A DNA stretch of 64,000 bases from Sophora flavescens. Taxonomy: Eukaryota; Streptophyta; Magnoliopsida; Fabales; Fabaceae. This document shows positions 23,051 through 36,914 of this stretch, one piece after another. A program made the translations under genes and the position numbers. The stretch is from positions 79,881,228 through 79,945,227 of the forward strand of contig CM061068.1 in NCBI GenBank assembly GCA_030762895.1, read 5' to 3'. Below the pieces are notes generated by a model. It was given only the letters and a program-made list of their open reading frames with translations, made no database searches and was not told the DNA's origin. The stretch's first letter is position 1; every line of letters begins with the position of its first letter.

Positions 23051-26000
23051 CTCTCATGCAATGGCTTTCAAAGGAAGCTCCTTCAAACCATTGTATTTTT
23101 AGAAAGTTTTACACAATTGTAAAAATGTAAAAAAGAATAAATCACGAACAATTGGTAGTGGGATCTAGATCATATTCTTATAGTGTAATTCATTGTTTAA
23201 AGTGCTCTTCTTGATTACTGCCCTCTTATTCATTACCTGTTATTTGAATTTAAATTACTACTACTGTTTATTGTTTTATTTTTAATTTCTTTTAACTCTT
23301 TTAATTAGTCTCTCTTCCAACCAGCAAGCAACCTCCCATGACATCCAATCATGAAATTCCTTTATTTTTCCTCAACTATATGCATTCAACCAAATGTTTT
23401 ATCTTTTCTCAATCACTCCGTCTCAGTCATTCGACGAGCTGTTCTCAGGTAACTCTCTTCTTCACTTTTTCTCTTTTACATTTTTATTTTTCCTTTCTAA
23501 CTCTCAATTGAGACCACCGCCGCCCCGAGGAGACTGCCGCCTCAGCCACCATCTTCTCTGTCAACTTCCTCCATGCCATTTTCATTTATCTTTCTTCTCC
23601 AACTTATCTGTATCGGCCTTTTTGCACAACCGTGGACCGTCGTGTTGAGCGTAACTATGTTGGGTTCACAACTATATTCTATATAATATATATTTCAAGG
23701 ACACACCTTTGGAAAGTTGAGAGGTGTCATCTTCTCATGCAATGGCTTTCAAATGAAGCTCATCAAACCATTCTATTTTTAGCAACTTTTACATAATTGT
23801 AAAATTGTAAAAACCAAAAAAATCAGGAACAATTGGTAGTGGGATCCATCTCATATTCTTATCACGCAATTCATTGTTTAACGTGCTCTTCTTCATTACC
23901 GCTCACTCATTGATTAGATTTTATTTGAATTTGAATTGCTACTACTGTTTATTTTTTATTTTTTATTTCTTTTAACTCTTATAATTGGTCTCTCTTCCAA
24001 CAAGCAAGCAACCTCCCATGACATCCAATCAAGAAATTCTTTTTTTTCCCTCTACGATATGCATTCAACCAAATGTTTTATCTTTTCTAAATCACTCCCT
24101 CTCAGCCATTAAACTTGCTGCTCTCTGGCAACCCTCTTCTTCCCTTTTTCCTTTATCCAGTTTTATTTTTTCTTTCTCCCTCTCAATGGAGACCGCCGAC
24201 TGCTCGAGCAGACTGCCATCTTCTCCGTCAACTTCCTCCGTGCCATTTTCATTTATCTTTCTTCTCCAACTGATATGTATCACACTTTTTGCACAATCGT
24301 GGACCGTCGTGTTTCATGTAACTATGTTGGGTTCCCATCTATATTCTATATAATATATATTTCAAGGACACACCTTTGGAAAGTTTTGACAGGTGTCATT
24401 TTCTCATGAAATTGCTTTCAAAGGAAGCTCCTTCAAACCACTTTGTTTTTAGCAAGTTTTTCACAATTGTAAAGCTGTAAAAATAAAAAAAAAATCTGGC
24501 ACAATTGGTAGTGGGATCCAGCTCATATTCTTATCCCGCAATTCATTGTTAAACGTTGTCTTCTTGAATACCACCCACTCATTGATTATCTTTTATTTGT
24601 ATTTGTATTGCTAGTACTATTTATTATTTTATTTTTAATATCTTTTAACTCTTTTAATTAGTCTCTCTTCCAACCAGGAAGCAACCTCCCATGATATCCA
24701 ATCAAGAAATTCTTTTATTTTTCCTCTACTATATGCATTTAACCAAATGTTTTGTCTTTTTTCAATTACTCCCTCTCAGTCATTCGACGAGGTGCTCTCA
24801 GGTAACTCTCTTGTTCCTTCTTTCCTTTCTCCTTCTCAATCGAGACTGCCGCTGCCCCGAGGAGACTGCTGCCTCAGCCACTATCTTTTCTGTCAACTTC
24901 CTCCCTGCCATTTTCATTTATCTTTCTTCTCGAACTTATCTGTATCGACCTTTTTGCACTACCGTGGACCGTCGTGTTGAGCGAAACTATGATGGTTCAC
25001 AGCTATATTCTATATAATATATATTTCAAGGACACACCTTTGGAAAGTTTTGAGAGGTGTCATCTTCTCATGCAATTGCTTTCAAAGGAAGCTCCTTCAA
25101 ACCATTCTATTTTCAGCAACTTCTACACAATCGTAAAATTATAAAAACAAAAAAATCAGGCACAATTGGTAGTGGGATCCAGCTCATATTCTTACCACAC
25201 AATTCATTGTTTAATGTGTTCTTCTTGATTACCGCCCACTCACTGATTACGTTTTATTTGAATTTGAACTGTTACTACTGTTTATTATTTTATTTTTAAT
25301 TTCTTTTAACTCTTTTAATTAGTCTCTCTTCCAACAAGCAAGCAACCTCCCTTGACATCCAATCAAGAAATTCCTTTTTTTTCCACTACTATATGCATCC
25401 AACCATATGTTTTATCTATTCTCAATCACTCCCTCTCAGTCATTAGACTTGTTGCTAATCGGCAACCCTCTTCTTCCCTTTTTCCTTTTTTCAGTTTTAT
25501 TTTTTTTTCTCCCCCTCAATTTAGCTCGCCGCCGCCCTGAGGAGACTGCCGCCTCAGCCACCATCTTCTCTGTCAACTTCCTCCATTCCATTTTCATTTA
25601 TCTTTCTTCTCCAACAGATTTGTATCACCCTTTTTGCACAACCGTGGACCGTCATGTTGAACGTAATTATGTTGGGTTCACATCTATATTCTATATAATA
25701 TATATTTCAAGGACACACCTTTGGAAAGTTTTGACACGTGTCATCTTCTCATGCATTGGCTTTCAAAGGAAGCTCCTTCAAACCATTTTATTTTTAGCAA
25801 GTTTTTCACTATTGTAAAATTGTAAAAACAAAAAAAATCAGGCACAATTGGTAGTGGGATGCATCTCATATTCTTATCACCAAATTCATTGTTTAACATT
25901 CTCTTCATGATTACCGCCCAATCATTAATTACCTTTTGTTTGAATTTGAATTGCTACTACTTTTTATTATTTTATTTCTATTTTATTTTAACTCTTTTAA

Positions 26001-29000
26001 TTAGTCTCTCTTCCAACCAGCAAGCAACCTCTTATGACATCCAATCAAGAAATTCCTTTATTTTTCCTATACTATATGCATTCAACCAAATGTTTTATCT
26101 TTTCTCAATCACTCCCTCTCAGTCATTCGACGAGCTGCTCTCAGGTAACTCTCTTGTTCCTTATTTGCTTTCTCCTCCTCAATCGAGACCGTCACCGCAC
26201 CGAGGAGACTATCGCCTCATCCACCATTTTTTGTCAACTTCCTCCCTGCCATTTTCATTTATCTTTCTTCTCCAACTGTCCTGTATCACCTTTTTTGCAC
26301 AACCGAGGACCGTCGGTTTGAACTTAACTATGTTGGGTTCACAGCTATATTATATATAATATATATTTCAAGGACACACCTTTGTAATGTTTTGAGAGGT
26401 GTCATCTTCTCATGCAATGGCTTTCAAAGGAAACTCCTTCAAACCATTCTATTTTTAGCAAGTTTCACACAATTGTAAAATTATAAAAACAAAAAAATCA
26501 GGCACAATTGGTAGTGGGATCCAGCTCATATTCTTATCAAGCAATTCATTGTTTGACGTGCTCTTCTGGATTACCGCCCACTCATTGATTACCTTTTATT
26601 TGAATTTGAATTGGTACTACTGTTTATTATTTTATTTTTACTTCCTTTTAACTCTTTTAATTAGTCTCTCTTCCAACAAGCAAGCAACCTCCCATGACAT
26701 CCAATCAAAAGATTTCTTTATTTCTCATCAACTATAATTATTCAACCAAATGTTTTATCTTTTCTCAATCACTCCCACTCAGTCCTTCAACGAGCTGCTC
26801 TCAGGTAACCCTCTTCTTCCTTTTTTCCTTTTTACATTTTTATATTTCCTTTCTCCATCTCAATCGAGATCGTTGCCGCACCGAGGAGACTGCCGCCTCA
26901 GCCACCATCTTCTCTGTCAACTTCCTCCATGCCATTTTCATTTATCTTTCTTCTCCAACAGATTTGTATCGCCCTTTTTGCACAACCGTGGACCATCGTG
27001 TTGAACATACCTATGTTGGGTTCACATCTATATTCTATATAATATATATTTCAAGGACACGCCTTTGGAAAGTTTTGACAGGCGTCATCTTCTCTTGCAA
27101 TGTCTTTCAAAGGAAGCTCCTACGAACCATTTTATTTTTAGCAAGTTTTTCACTATTGTAAAATTGAAAAGACAAAAAAAATCATGCACAATTGGTAGTG
27201 GGGTGCAGCTCATATTCTTATCACCAAATTCATTGTTTAACATTCTCTTCTTGATTACCGCTCACTCATTGATTACCTTTTATTTGAATTTGAATTGCTA
27301 CTACTGTTTATTATTATTTTCCTAATTTCTTTTAACAATTTTAATTAGTCTCTTCCAACCAGCAAGCAACCTCCTATGACATCCAATCAAGAAATTCCTT
27401 TATTTTTCCTATACTATATGCATTCAACCAAATGTTTTATCTTTTCTCAATCACTCCCTCTCAGTCATTCGACGAGCTGCTCTCAGGTAACTCCCTCGTT
27501 CCTTCTTTCCTTTCTCCCCCTCAATCGAGATCGTCGTCGCACCGAGGAGGCTGTCGCCTCAGCCGCCATCTTCTCTATCAACTTCCTCCCTGCCATTTTC
27601 ACTTATCTTTCTTCTCCAACTGACCTGTATCGCCCTTTTTGCACAACCAAGGACCGTCATGTTGAACGTAACTATGTTGGGTTCACAGCTATATTCTGTA
27701 TAATATATATTTTAAGGACACACCTTTGCAATGTTTTGAGAGGTGTCATATTCTCATGCAATGACTTTCAAAGGAAGCTCCTTCAAACCATTCTATTTTT
27801 AGCAAGTTTTACACAATTGTAAAATTATCAAAACAAAAAAATCAGGCACAATTGGTAGTGGGATCCATCTCATATTCTTATCAAGTAATTCATTGTTTAA
27901 CGTGGTCTTCTTGATTACCGCCCACTCATTGATTACCTTTTATTTGAATTTGAATTGGTACTATTGTTTATTATTTTTTTAAATTTCTTTTAACTCTTTT
28001 AATTAGTCTCTCTTCCAACAAGCAAGCAACCTCCCATGACATCCAATCAAAATATTCCTTTATTTCTCATCAACTATATGCATTCAACCAAATGTTTTAT
28101 CTTTTCTTAATCACTCCCTCTCAGTCATTCGACGAGCTACTCCCAAGTAACTCTCTTTTTTTCGTTTTTTCAGTTATATTTTTCCTTTCTCACCCTCAAT
28201 CGAGACCGCTACTGCCTCGAGGAGACTGCCCCTTCAGCCACCATCTTCTCTGTCAACTTTCTCCCTACCTTTTTCATTTATCTTTCTTCTCCAACTAACC
28301 TGTATCACCCTTTTTGAGCAACCGTGGATCGTTGTGTTGAACATAACTATGTTGGGTTCACAGCTATATTCTATATAATGTATATTTCAAGGACACACCT
28401 TTGGAATGTTTTGAGAGGTGTCATCTTCTCATGCAATGGCTTTCAAAAGGAAGTTCCTTCAAACCATTCTATTTTTAGCAAGTTTTACACAACTGTAAAG
28501 CAGTAAAAACCAAAAACATCATGCACAATTGATAGTGGGATCCAGCTCATATTCTTATCACGCAATTCATTGTTTAATGCTCTCTTCTTGATTACCGCCC
28601 ACTCATTGATTACCTTTTATTTGAATTTGAATTTTTACTACTGTTTATTATTTTATTTTTAATTTCTTTCAACTCTTTTAATTAGTCTCTCTTCCAACAA
28701 GTCAGCAACCTCCCATGACATCCAATCAAGAAATTCTTTCTTTCTCTCTCTACGATATGCATTCAACCAAATGTTTTATTTTTTCTCAATCACTCCCTCT
28801 CAGCCATTAGACTTGCTGCTCTCAGGCAACCTTCTTCTTCCCTTTGTTCCTTTTTTCAGTTTTATTTTTTCTTTCTCCCTCTCAATCGAGACCGCCCCCT
28901 CTCCGAGGAGAATCCCACCTCAGGCACCATCTTCTCTGCCAACTTCCTCCCTGCCATTTTCATTTATCTTTCTTTTCCTATTGATCTGTATCGCCATTTT

Positions 29001-32000
29001 GGCACAAGCGTGGACGGTCGTGTTGAACATAACTATGTTTGGTTCACATCTATATTCTATTCTATATAATATATATTTCAAGGACACACCTTTGGAAAGT
29101 TTTGATAGGTGTCATCTTCTCATGCAATGGCTTTCAAAGGAAGCTCCTTCAAACCATTCTATTTGAAGCAAGTTTTACACAATTGTAAAAATTTAAAAAC
29201 AAAAAAAATAAGGCACAATTGGTAGTGGGATCCAGCTCATATTCTTATCCCACAATTCATTGTTTAACGTTCTCTTCTTTTTTACCGCCCACTCACTGAT
29301 TACCTTTTATTTGAATTTGAATTGCTACTACTGTTTATTATTTTATTTTTAATTTCTTTTAACTCTTTTAATTAGTCTCTCATCCAACCAAGAAGATCCC
29401 TCCCATGACATCCAATCAAGACATTCCTTTTTCTCTTCCTATACTATATGCATTCAACAAAATTTTTTATCTTTTCTCAATCACTCCTTCTCAGTCATTC
29501 GACGAGCTGTTCTCAGGTAACTCTCTTCTTCCCTCTTTCCTTTATCCCTCTCAATCGAGACCGTCGTCGCACTGAGGAGACTGTCGCCTCAGCCACCATC
29601 TTCTCTGTCAACTTCCTCCCTTCCATTTTCGTTTATCTTTCTTCTCCAACTTACCTGTATTGCCCTTTTTGCACAACCGTGGACCGTCATATCGAACGTA
29701 ACTATGTTGGGTTCATAGCTATATTCTATATAATATATATTTCAAGTACACACCTTTGGAATGTTTTGAGAGGTGTCATCTTCTCATGAAATGGCTTTCA
29801 AAGGAAGCTCCATCAAACCATTCTATTTTTAGTAAGTTTTACACAATTGTAGAGCAGTAAAAAAAAAATCAGGCACAATTGGTAGTGGGATCCAGCTCAT
29901 ATTCTAATCACGCAATTCATTGTTTAATGTGCTCTTCTTGATTACCACCCACTCATTGATTACCTTTTATTTGAATTTGATTTGCTACTACTGTTTATTA
30001 TTTTATTTTTAATTTCTTTTAACTCTTTTAATTACTCTATCTTCCAACAAGCAAGTAACCCCCATGACATCCAATCAAGAAATTCTTTTTTTTTTCCTCT
30101 ACGATATGCATTCAACCAAATGTTTTATCTTTTCTCAATCACTCCTTCTCAGCCATTAGACTTGCTGCTCTCAGGCAACCCTCTTCTTCCCTTTGTTCCT
30201 TTTTTCAGTTTTATTTTTTCTTTCTCCCTCTCAATCGAGACCGCCGCTACCCCGAGGAGACTCCCGCCTCAGCCACCATCTTCTCTGCCAACTTCCTCCC
30301 TGCCATTTTCATTTATCCTTTTTTTCCTACTGATCTGTATCGCCATTTCGGCACAACCGTGGACGGTAATGTTGAACATAACTATGTTAGGTTCACATCT
30401 ATATTCTATTCTATGTAATATATATTTCAAGGACACACCTTTGGAAAGTTTTGACCGGTGTCATCTTCTCATGCAATGGCTTTCAAAGGAAGCTCCTTCA
30501 AACCATTCTATTTTTAGCAAGTTTTACACAGTTGTAAAAATTTAAAAACAAAAAAAAATCAGGCACAATTGGAAGTGGGATCCAGCTCATATTCTTATCA
30601 CGTAATTCATTGTTTAACGTTCTCTTCTTGATTACCTCCCACTCATTGATTACTTTTTATTTGAATTTGAATTGCTACTACTGTTTATTATTTTATTTTT
30701 GATTTCTTTTAACTCTTTTAATTAGTCTCACTTCCAACCAGCAAGATCCCTCCCATGACATCCAATCAAGAGATTCTTTTTTTTTTTGCCTCTACTATAT
30801 GCATTCAACCAAATGTTTTATCTTTTCTCAATCTCTCCCTCTCAGTCATTCGACGAACTGCTCCCAAGTAACTCTCTTCTTCGCTGTTTTCGTTTTTTCA
30901 ATTTTATTTTTCCTTTCTCCCCCTCAATCGAGACCGCTACTGCCCCGAGGAGACTGCCCCTTCAGCCACCATCTTCTCTGTCAACTTTCTCCCTGCCTTT
31001 TTCATTTATCTTTCTTCTCCAACTAACCTGTATCGCCCTTTTTGAACAACCGTGTATCGTCGTGTTGAACGTAACTATGTTGGGTTCACAGCTATATTCT
31101 ATATAATATATATTTCAAGGACACACCTTTGGAATGTTTTGAGAGGTGTCATCTTCTCATGCAATGGCTTTCAAAGGAAGATCCTTCAAACCATTCTATT
31201 TTTACCAAGTTTTACAGAATTGAAAGCAGTAAAAACCAAAAACATCAGGCAAAATTGATAGTGGGATCTAGCTCATATTCTTATCACGCAATTCATTGTT
31301 TAACGTGCTCTTCTTGATTACCGCCCACTCATTGATTACCTTTTATTTGAATTTGAATTGCTACTACTGTTTATTATTTTATTTTTAATTTCTTTTAACT
31401 CTTTTAATTAGGCTTCTTCTAACAAGCAAGCAACCTCCCATGACATCCAATCAAGAAATTCCTTTTTTTTTCCTCTACGATATGCATTCAACCAAATGTT
31501 TTATCTTTTCTCAATCACTCCCTCTCAGTCATTCGACGGGCTGCTCCCAGGTAACTCTCTTCTTCGTTTTTTTTCCTTTTTTCAGTTTTATTTTTCATTT
31601 CTCCCTCTCAATCAAGACCGCCACTACCCCGGGGAGACTTCCGCCTCAGCCACTATCTTCTCTGCCAACTTCCTCCCTGCCATTTTCATTTATCTTTCTT
31701 CTCCAACTGATCTGTATCACCCTTTTTGTTCAACCGTGGACCGTCGTGTTGAACGTAACTATGTTAGGTTCACATCTATATTCTATTCTATATAATATAT
31801 ATTTCAAGGACACACCTTTGGAAAGTTTTGACAGGTGTCATCTTCTCATGAACTGACTTTCAAAGGAAGCTCCTTCAAACCACTCTATTTTTAGCAAGTT
31901 TTACACAATTGTAAAAATTTAAAACAAAAAAAAATCAGGCACGATTGGTAGTGGGATCCAGCTCATATTCTTATCACGCAATTAATTGTTTAACGTTCTC

Positions 32001-32478
32001 TTCTTGATTACCGCCCACTCATTGATTACCTTTTATTTGAATTTGAATTGTTACTACTGTTTATTATTTTATTTTTAATTTCTTTTAACTCTTTTAATTG
32101 GTCTCTCTTCCAACCAGCAAGCAACCTCCCATGACATCCAATCAAGTGATTCCCTTTTGTTCCTCTACTATATGCATTCAACCAAATGTTTTATCTTTTA
32201 TCAATCACTCCCTCCCAGTCATTCGACGAGCTGCTCTCAGGCAACTCTCTTCTTCGCTTTTTTCCTATTTTCAGTTTTATTTTTCCTTTCTCCCTCTCAA
32301 TCGGGACCGCCGCTGCCCCGAGGAGACTGCCGCCTCAGCCACCATTTTCTCTGTCAACTTCCTCCCTGCCATTTTCATTTATCTTTCTTCTCCAACTGAT
32401 CTGTATCACAATTTGTGCACAACCGTGGATGGTCCTGTTGAACATAACTATGTTAGGTTCACATCTATATTCTATTCT

Positions 32479-32494
32479 ATATAATATATATTTC
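32479..32494. repeat. LINE target-site duplication, left copy
   Basis: ATATAATATATATTTC, identical to 38787-38802. It is part of the TATA-rich block of the satellite monomer. Confidence 0.92.
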
Positions 32495-32680
32495 TTTTTC
32501 TTTTTCTTTTTTTAAAGGCTAGGCATGCAAAAGCATCACAATAGAGAAAGGCATCCCAACTAGGTTGGCACCCCAGACCCTACCAATCATCTACAGTACA
32601 CCTAAAAGATATTATTAATATAAAATAGAGATACAAGGAGAAAGCATGGGGGAACTAGGCCAAGACCCATGGAGAACTAT

Positions 32681-35600
32681 CTAAACCTGAACTGAGGTAA
32701 CCCCAGTTTATCATGATAGAAATCAGACTTAACAAAATCTGGAAAAGTCTCCCACCAATTGAAACTAGAACCAGTAGCACCAAAGGAAGCTAACTTATCG
32801 GCACAATGGTTACCCTATCTAAAAATATGAGTAAAGATTAAATTCAACTGATCACCAATCTTCATGTAATTTCTCCATCTGCCTCTAATTTTCCAAGGGA
32901 CTAAAGAGTGAGATTTAGTTGAAGCAACGACCGAAGTAGAGTCGCACTCAAACCAAATGTTTTTCCAACCTTTCTTGGAGGCCAACTCTATGGCAAGCAT
33001 GACAGCATTAAGCTCGGCATGGAAAGCAGTTGTAATACCAACATATGAGGAGAAACAACCAAAGGAATCCCCTAGAGAGTTTCTGAAAATGCCACCAGCA
33101 CCAGCATGGCCAGGATATCCCTTAGCAGCTCCATCAGTGTTGCACTTTAACCAACCAAAGGAGGGAGGAAACCAATCTACTTGTTTAATAGTAGGAGCTT
33201 TAGGAGCATGAGTTGCTATGGCAAAGCCTTTTAGCACCTGAAACTCCGCAATTGAATTGAACATATGACCTTTTGATAAGGAACCAGCTAAAGAGGTTTG
33301 AGCCAAGATCATAGAGCAGACTGATCTCCAACTAATGTTGACATTACTAAATCTTCTTTGGGTCCTGCAAAACCAAATGGACCAAATTGTGTTAAGAATC
33401 GCTGCAAGGTACACATCCTTCAATTGCGGGATGCACTTAGCATCACAAACTTGCAGAACATCCAACGCTGAGTTGTAGTTAATTGAGCAGTTTAACTTAC
33501 TTTGCAGCCACAGCCATGTTTGGACAGCAAATTGGCATTCAAAGAATAGATGCCGAGAGGATTCATCGTGATTACCACAAAGACAACACATAGAAACAGA
33601 CACACATCCTCTAACTCGCAGGTTTTCGTCAGTAGGAAGCTTTCCATGGATCAACCTCCACATCAGGAAAGACCTAGAAGGAGGAACTGATCCTGACCAA
33701 ATCAATTTGCCCCAATGCTTGCATTGACCATGAGGATGGTGGAAGTCATAAGCCTCCTTGAAAGACATCAAAACAGAATCATTACCACACCAAACAGGCT
33801 GATCACAGCCCACATAAAGGGGTAACTGAGTGTTATTGATTATATGGAGCAGGTTCGGGACGATATCAAAAAGAGCTTGAGGGAAGCTCCAGTGACCATT
33901 GATGATGAAATCACTGACAGTAGCCTGCAGGGATTTTGCAACTGAATCAGGAATGTGAAGAGTATCAGCCAAGGTTTTGTCCAGCCACTTATCATTCCAG
34001 AAATTTATGCTTTTTCCATCACCCAAAATCCAAGTTGTATTATCCTTAATAGCATATAAGTGGTATTTTACAACAGGGATAATGGAAGATATGATATGAT
34101 AGGTAATAGGGACATTGTTCCTAATAAATCTGGACCTTTAAAAGGATGACCACTGACTGTCCAAGTACAAAATCTCCCAACTAAGTTTCAAAACAGCGAC
34201 CCTGTTAATAGATACAACTGATTTAAGGCCAAGACCGCCATCACAAGTAGGAGAACAAACAATTTTCCAAGCCACAGTAACAATTTTCCTCGTATCAACA
34301 TCACCCGACCACACTAAGTTTCTAATCCAACCATCCACTATTTTTAACAAGGCTACAGGCCATTGATAGACATGGAAGCTATAGGATGACATACATGTGA
34401 TGACTGAGTTGACTAGTTGGACCCTGCCCATAATTGAGCGGAGAGAACCCTTCCAAGATGATAAATTTGCTCTTATCCTATCTGCAATCGGCTTCAGGTG
34501 AGCCACTCTTGGCTTTCCCTTAAATATCGGGATCCCAAGATAGGTGAAAGGAAAAGTACCACGGCCAAAACCACGAATTTCAGAAATTGCAGCTGATCTA
34601 CTAGGGGTCAATGCACTATTGTAAAATTTACATTTGTCTAACCCAAGCAGTTGACCAGATATGTCCCCATACTCCTTGAAGAAGCCCATGGGAGTTCTAA
34701 GATTCCTTTTGGTACCCTTACAGAAGACAAGAATGTCATCTGCACACAGTAAATGGCTTGGAGTTTGGAAACCTCTAGGGCCAGACATAGGAGCTAAAAA
34801 ATTGTGATTGACAAGATAGGATAGGCCTCTATTTAAAACATCCTCAGCGAGATAGAATAAGAGGGGAGAGAGAGGGTCACCTTGACTCACCCCTCTTTTA
34901 CAAGATAAGTAACCCACAAGCTTACCATTCACAGCAAAAGACAGCTTAGCAGATTCCAAGATAACCTTTACCCAATCGCAGAACTTTCTGTCAAAACCAA
35001 AGGCAGCAAGAACATTTAGCAAAAAGCCCCAATCTAAGGTGTCAAAGGCCTTTTTAATATCGAACTTCATGGCTAAGTTCCCTCCAAAAGTTCTAGAATC
35101 CAGCATATTAGAAGCTTCAGAGGCAATGCAAATACAATCAAGGATGTGCCTACCTTTTATAAAACCTCTTTGCTGATCTGATATGACCTTTGGGGCAATG
35201 TGAGATAGTCTGTCAACCAAGACCTTTGTAATGATCTTAAACTGAAAATTAGCTAAAGCAATTGGCCTATAGTTTTCAATACTATCAGCACCAAGAAATT
35301 TAGGAATAAGAGAAACAATGTTAGAGTTCATTCCTGGTAAAATCTAACTCTGCTTAAAGAATTGCAACACAGATGTGTACATATCTTCTGCGATTACACC
35401 CCAAAAAGTCTTGTAGAAAATTCCACCAAAACCATCAGGACCAGGAGCACCTGAAGCATTCATTGAAAAAATGGCAGATTTCACTTCCTCCATTGAGGGC
35501 AGAGCAGTGAGCATATTATTATCATTCCGAGAGACTATCGAAGGAATGACTTTAGAGATCCAATCATTTGCGGTGCAGTAATATTCAGAGGCATACAATG

Positions 35601-36806
35601 AAGTATAGAAGTCAAGAACATGGTTTTCAATCTCCTGTCTATCAACCAGAACCCGATCACTCTGCTTCAGCATAGTCATTTGCTTTGAGGCACTTCTGAT
35701 TTTGGCAATCTTATGGAAGTAAGCCATGTTTCTGTCCCCATGGATGAACCAATCAACTTTAGCATTTTGTTTCCAGAAGTCTTCCTCATAAGAGAGGGCT
35801 TGTTGAAGATCTAATTGAGCTTTGACTTCAGCTTTATGAAGCTCATCCGAGTAGCCTGCAGTATCAATTTCTTGCTGAATTTGATCCACCACAGCAAGAG
35901 TTTTGTTAACATTTTCATGAACATTCCCAAAAACATTCCTATCCCACTCCTTAAAAGCTACCTTTAGAGATTTTATTTCTGAAAGAGGACATACATAGGA
36001 CAACCAGTAAACTGTTTAGACCAAACATCTTTCACAAGTTTCAGACAACTCGGGTGATCAATCCACATTTGTTGGAATCAGAAAGGAGCAGGGAACTTGC
36101 TTATATCTTTATCGAGGATCATAAGCAGGGGGAAGTGATCAGAGAACATCCTAGTCAAAGTGCCACATGAGGAGTTGTCCCAAAAGTTTATCCAAGAGTC
36201 ATTGCAAATGGACCTGTGAAGCCTTTTTTCTGTGTAATGCCGGCCAATTCTGTTGTTAGTCCAAGTCATTTCAGCACCTTTAGTTTGGAGATGCAGCAAG
36301 TTATTGCTGTTAGACCAATGCCTAAAATCATCACAGGAGATTCTAGATGGGCTGCCACCCCCTTTTTGATCATGAGCTCCTAAAGTTGCGTTAAAGTCAC
36401 CAATGAACAACCACGGACCCGGATTTTGTCTTTACAAATCTGTTAGATCATACCAAAGCTGCTTTCTCTGAATATATGATGTGGAAGCATAAATTGCAGC
36501 AATAAAAACAGGCTTATTGTTAATCAGAATTGAAAAAGCACAAAACTGAGAATAAGATGTAATAACGGAAGGGGTAAAGGACCTATCACATGCACACCAT
36601 AAATTTGGAAGTAGAGGACTTCTTGAATTAACCATAAAAGGTTGCTGACCCGTCTGATTCCAAAAGGAGTTTGGGAACTGAGCAATTGGAATCCAAGGCT
36701 CGGCTAAGAAAATGAAGTCAGGCTTGTTAGAATTCCAAAGCTTCTTCAGAAACAGCCTAGAGTTTTCATTGGCTAGGCCTCTAACATTCCAAAACAAGAG
36801 CTTCAT
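32681..36806 (-). pseudogene. LINE ORF2: endonuclease, reverse transcriptase, RNase H, broken
   Basis: It starts at MKLLFWNVRGLANENS (36806), an APE-type endonuclease continuing through FIGDFNATLGAHD to SDHFPLL. The reverse transcriptase follows (ASGAPGPDGFGGIFYK, NYRPIALANFQFKI, RGFIKGRHILDC, KFDIKKAFDTLDW, GVSQGDPLSPLLF), then a zinc-binding region (FWNDKWLD, CCLCGNHDESSRHLFFEC) and RNase H (VKCNTDGAAKG in meaning, read WLKCNTDGAAKG; FHAELNAVM; FECDST). It ends at 32681. Stops lie at 36432, 35344, 34138 and 32815, and a frameshift separates endonuclease and reverse transcriptase near 36005-36080. The usual (Y/F)ADD catalytic motif reads LLCADDIL, with Cys at 34744-34746. ORF2 would nick DNA and copy the LINE RNA. 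This copy cannot make a full product. Confidence 0.92.
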
Positions 36807-36914
36807 TAAGCACCTTTAGAGAGAGCACCCTTTTGCCGGGTGTTATAACCATCCACTTTAATGGGCTGCCTCTTTTGCTGTCTTAGTTTTCGCCTCAGTT
36901 TTTTCTTCTTGGAT

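Larger units (their letters stand above)
18038..32494 (+). repeat. Satellite array, block C (about 21 monomers)
   Basis: The landmark GTGTCATCTTCTCATG lies near 18520, 19203, 19886, 20523, 21208, 21871, 22441, 23042, 23724, 24393, 25057, 25739, 26400, 27083, 27743, 28420, 29109, 29775, 30461, 31147 and 31837. Most steps are 660-690 bp; 22441 and 23042 follow shorter steps of about 570 and 601 bp. Two sequence types interleave: one with CATTCGACGAGCTGCTCTC then GGTAACTC, the other with CATTAGACTTGCTGCTCTC then GGCAACCC. Several monomers carry TATATTCTATTCTATATAAT instead of TATATTCTATATAATA. GGATCC is lost at 23161, 25859 and 27200. The block ends inside TATATAATATATATTTC, where the LINE inserted. 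Confidence 0.95.

Noticed and set aside
24092..24283. Minus-strand ORF rich in Glu and Lys inside a satellite monomer
   Set aside because: It is the complement of the CT-rich tract and has no counterpart in other monomers.
273..32515. Dozens of 60-187-codon plus-strand ORFs across the satellite blocks
   Set aside because: They are the same few frames repeated in every monomer, rich in Phe, Ser and Leu because the DNA is pyrimidine-rich. They are broken by monomer length changes. I kept them as one observation and not as genes.
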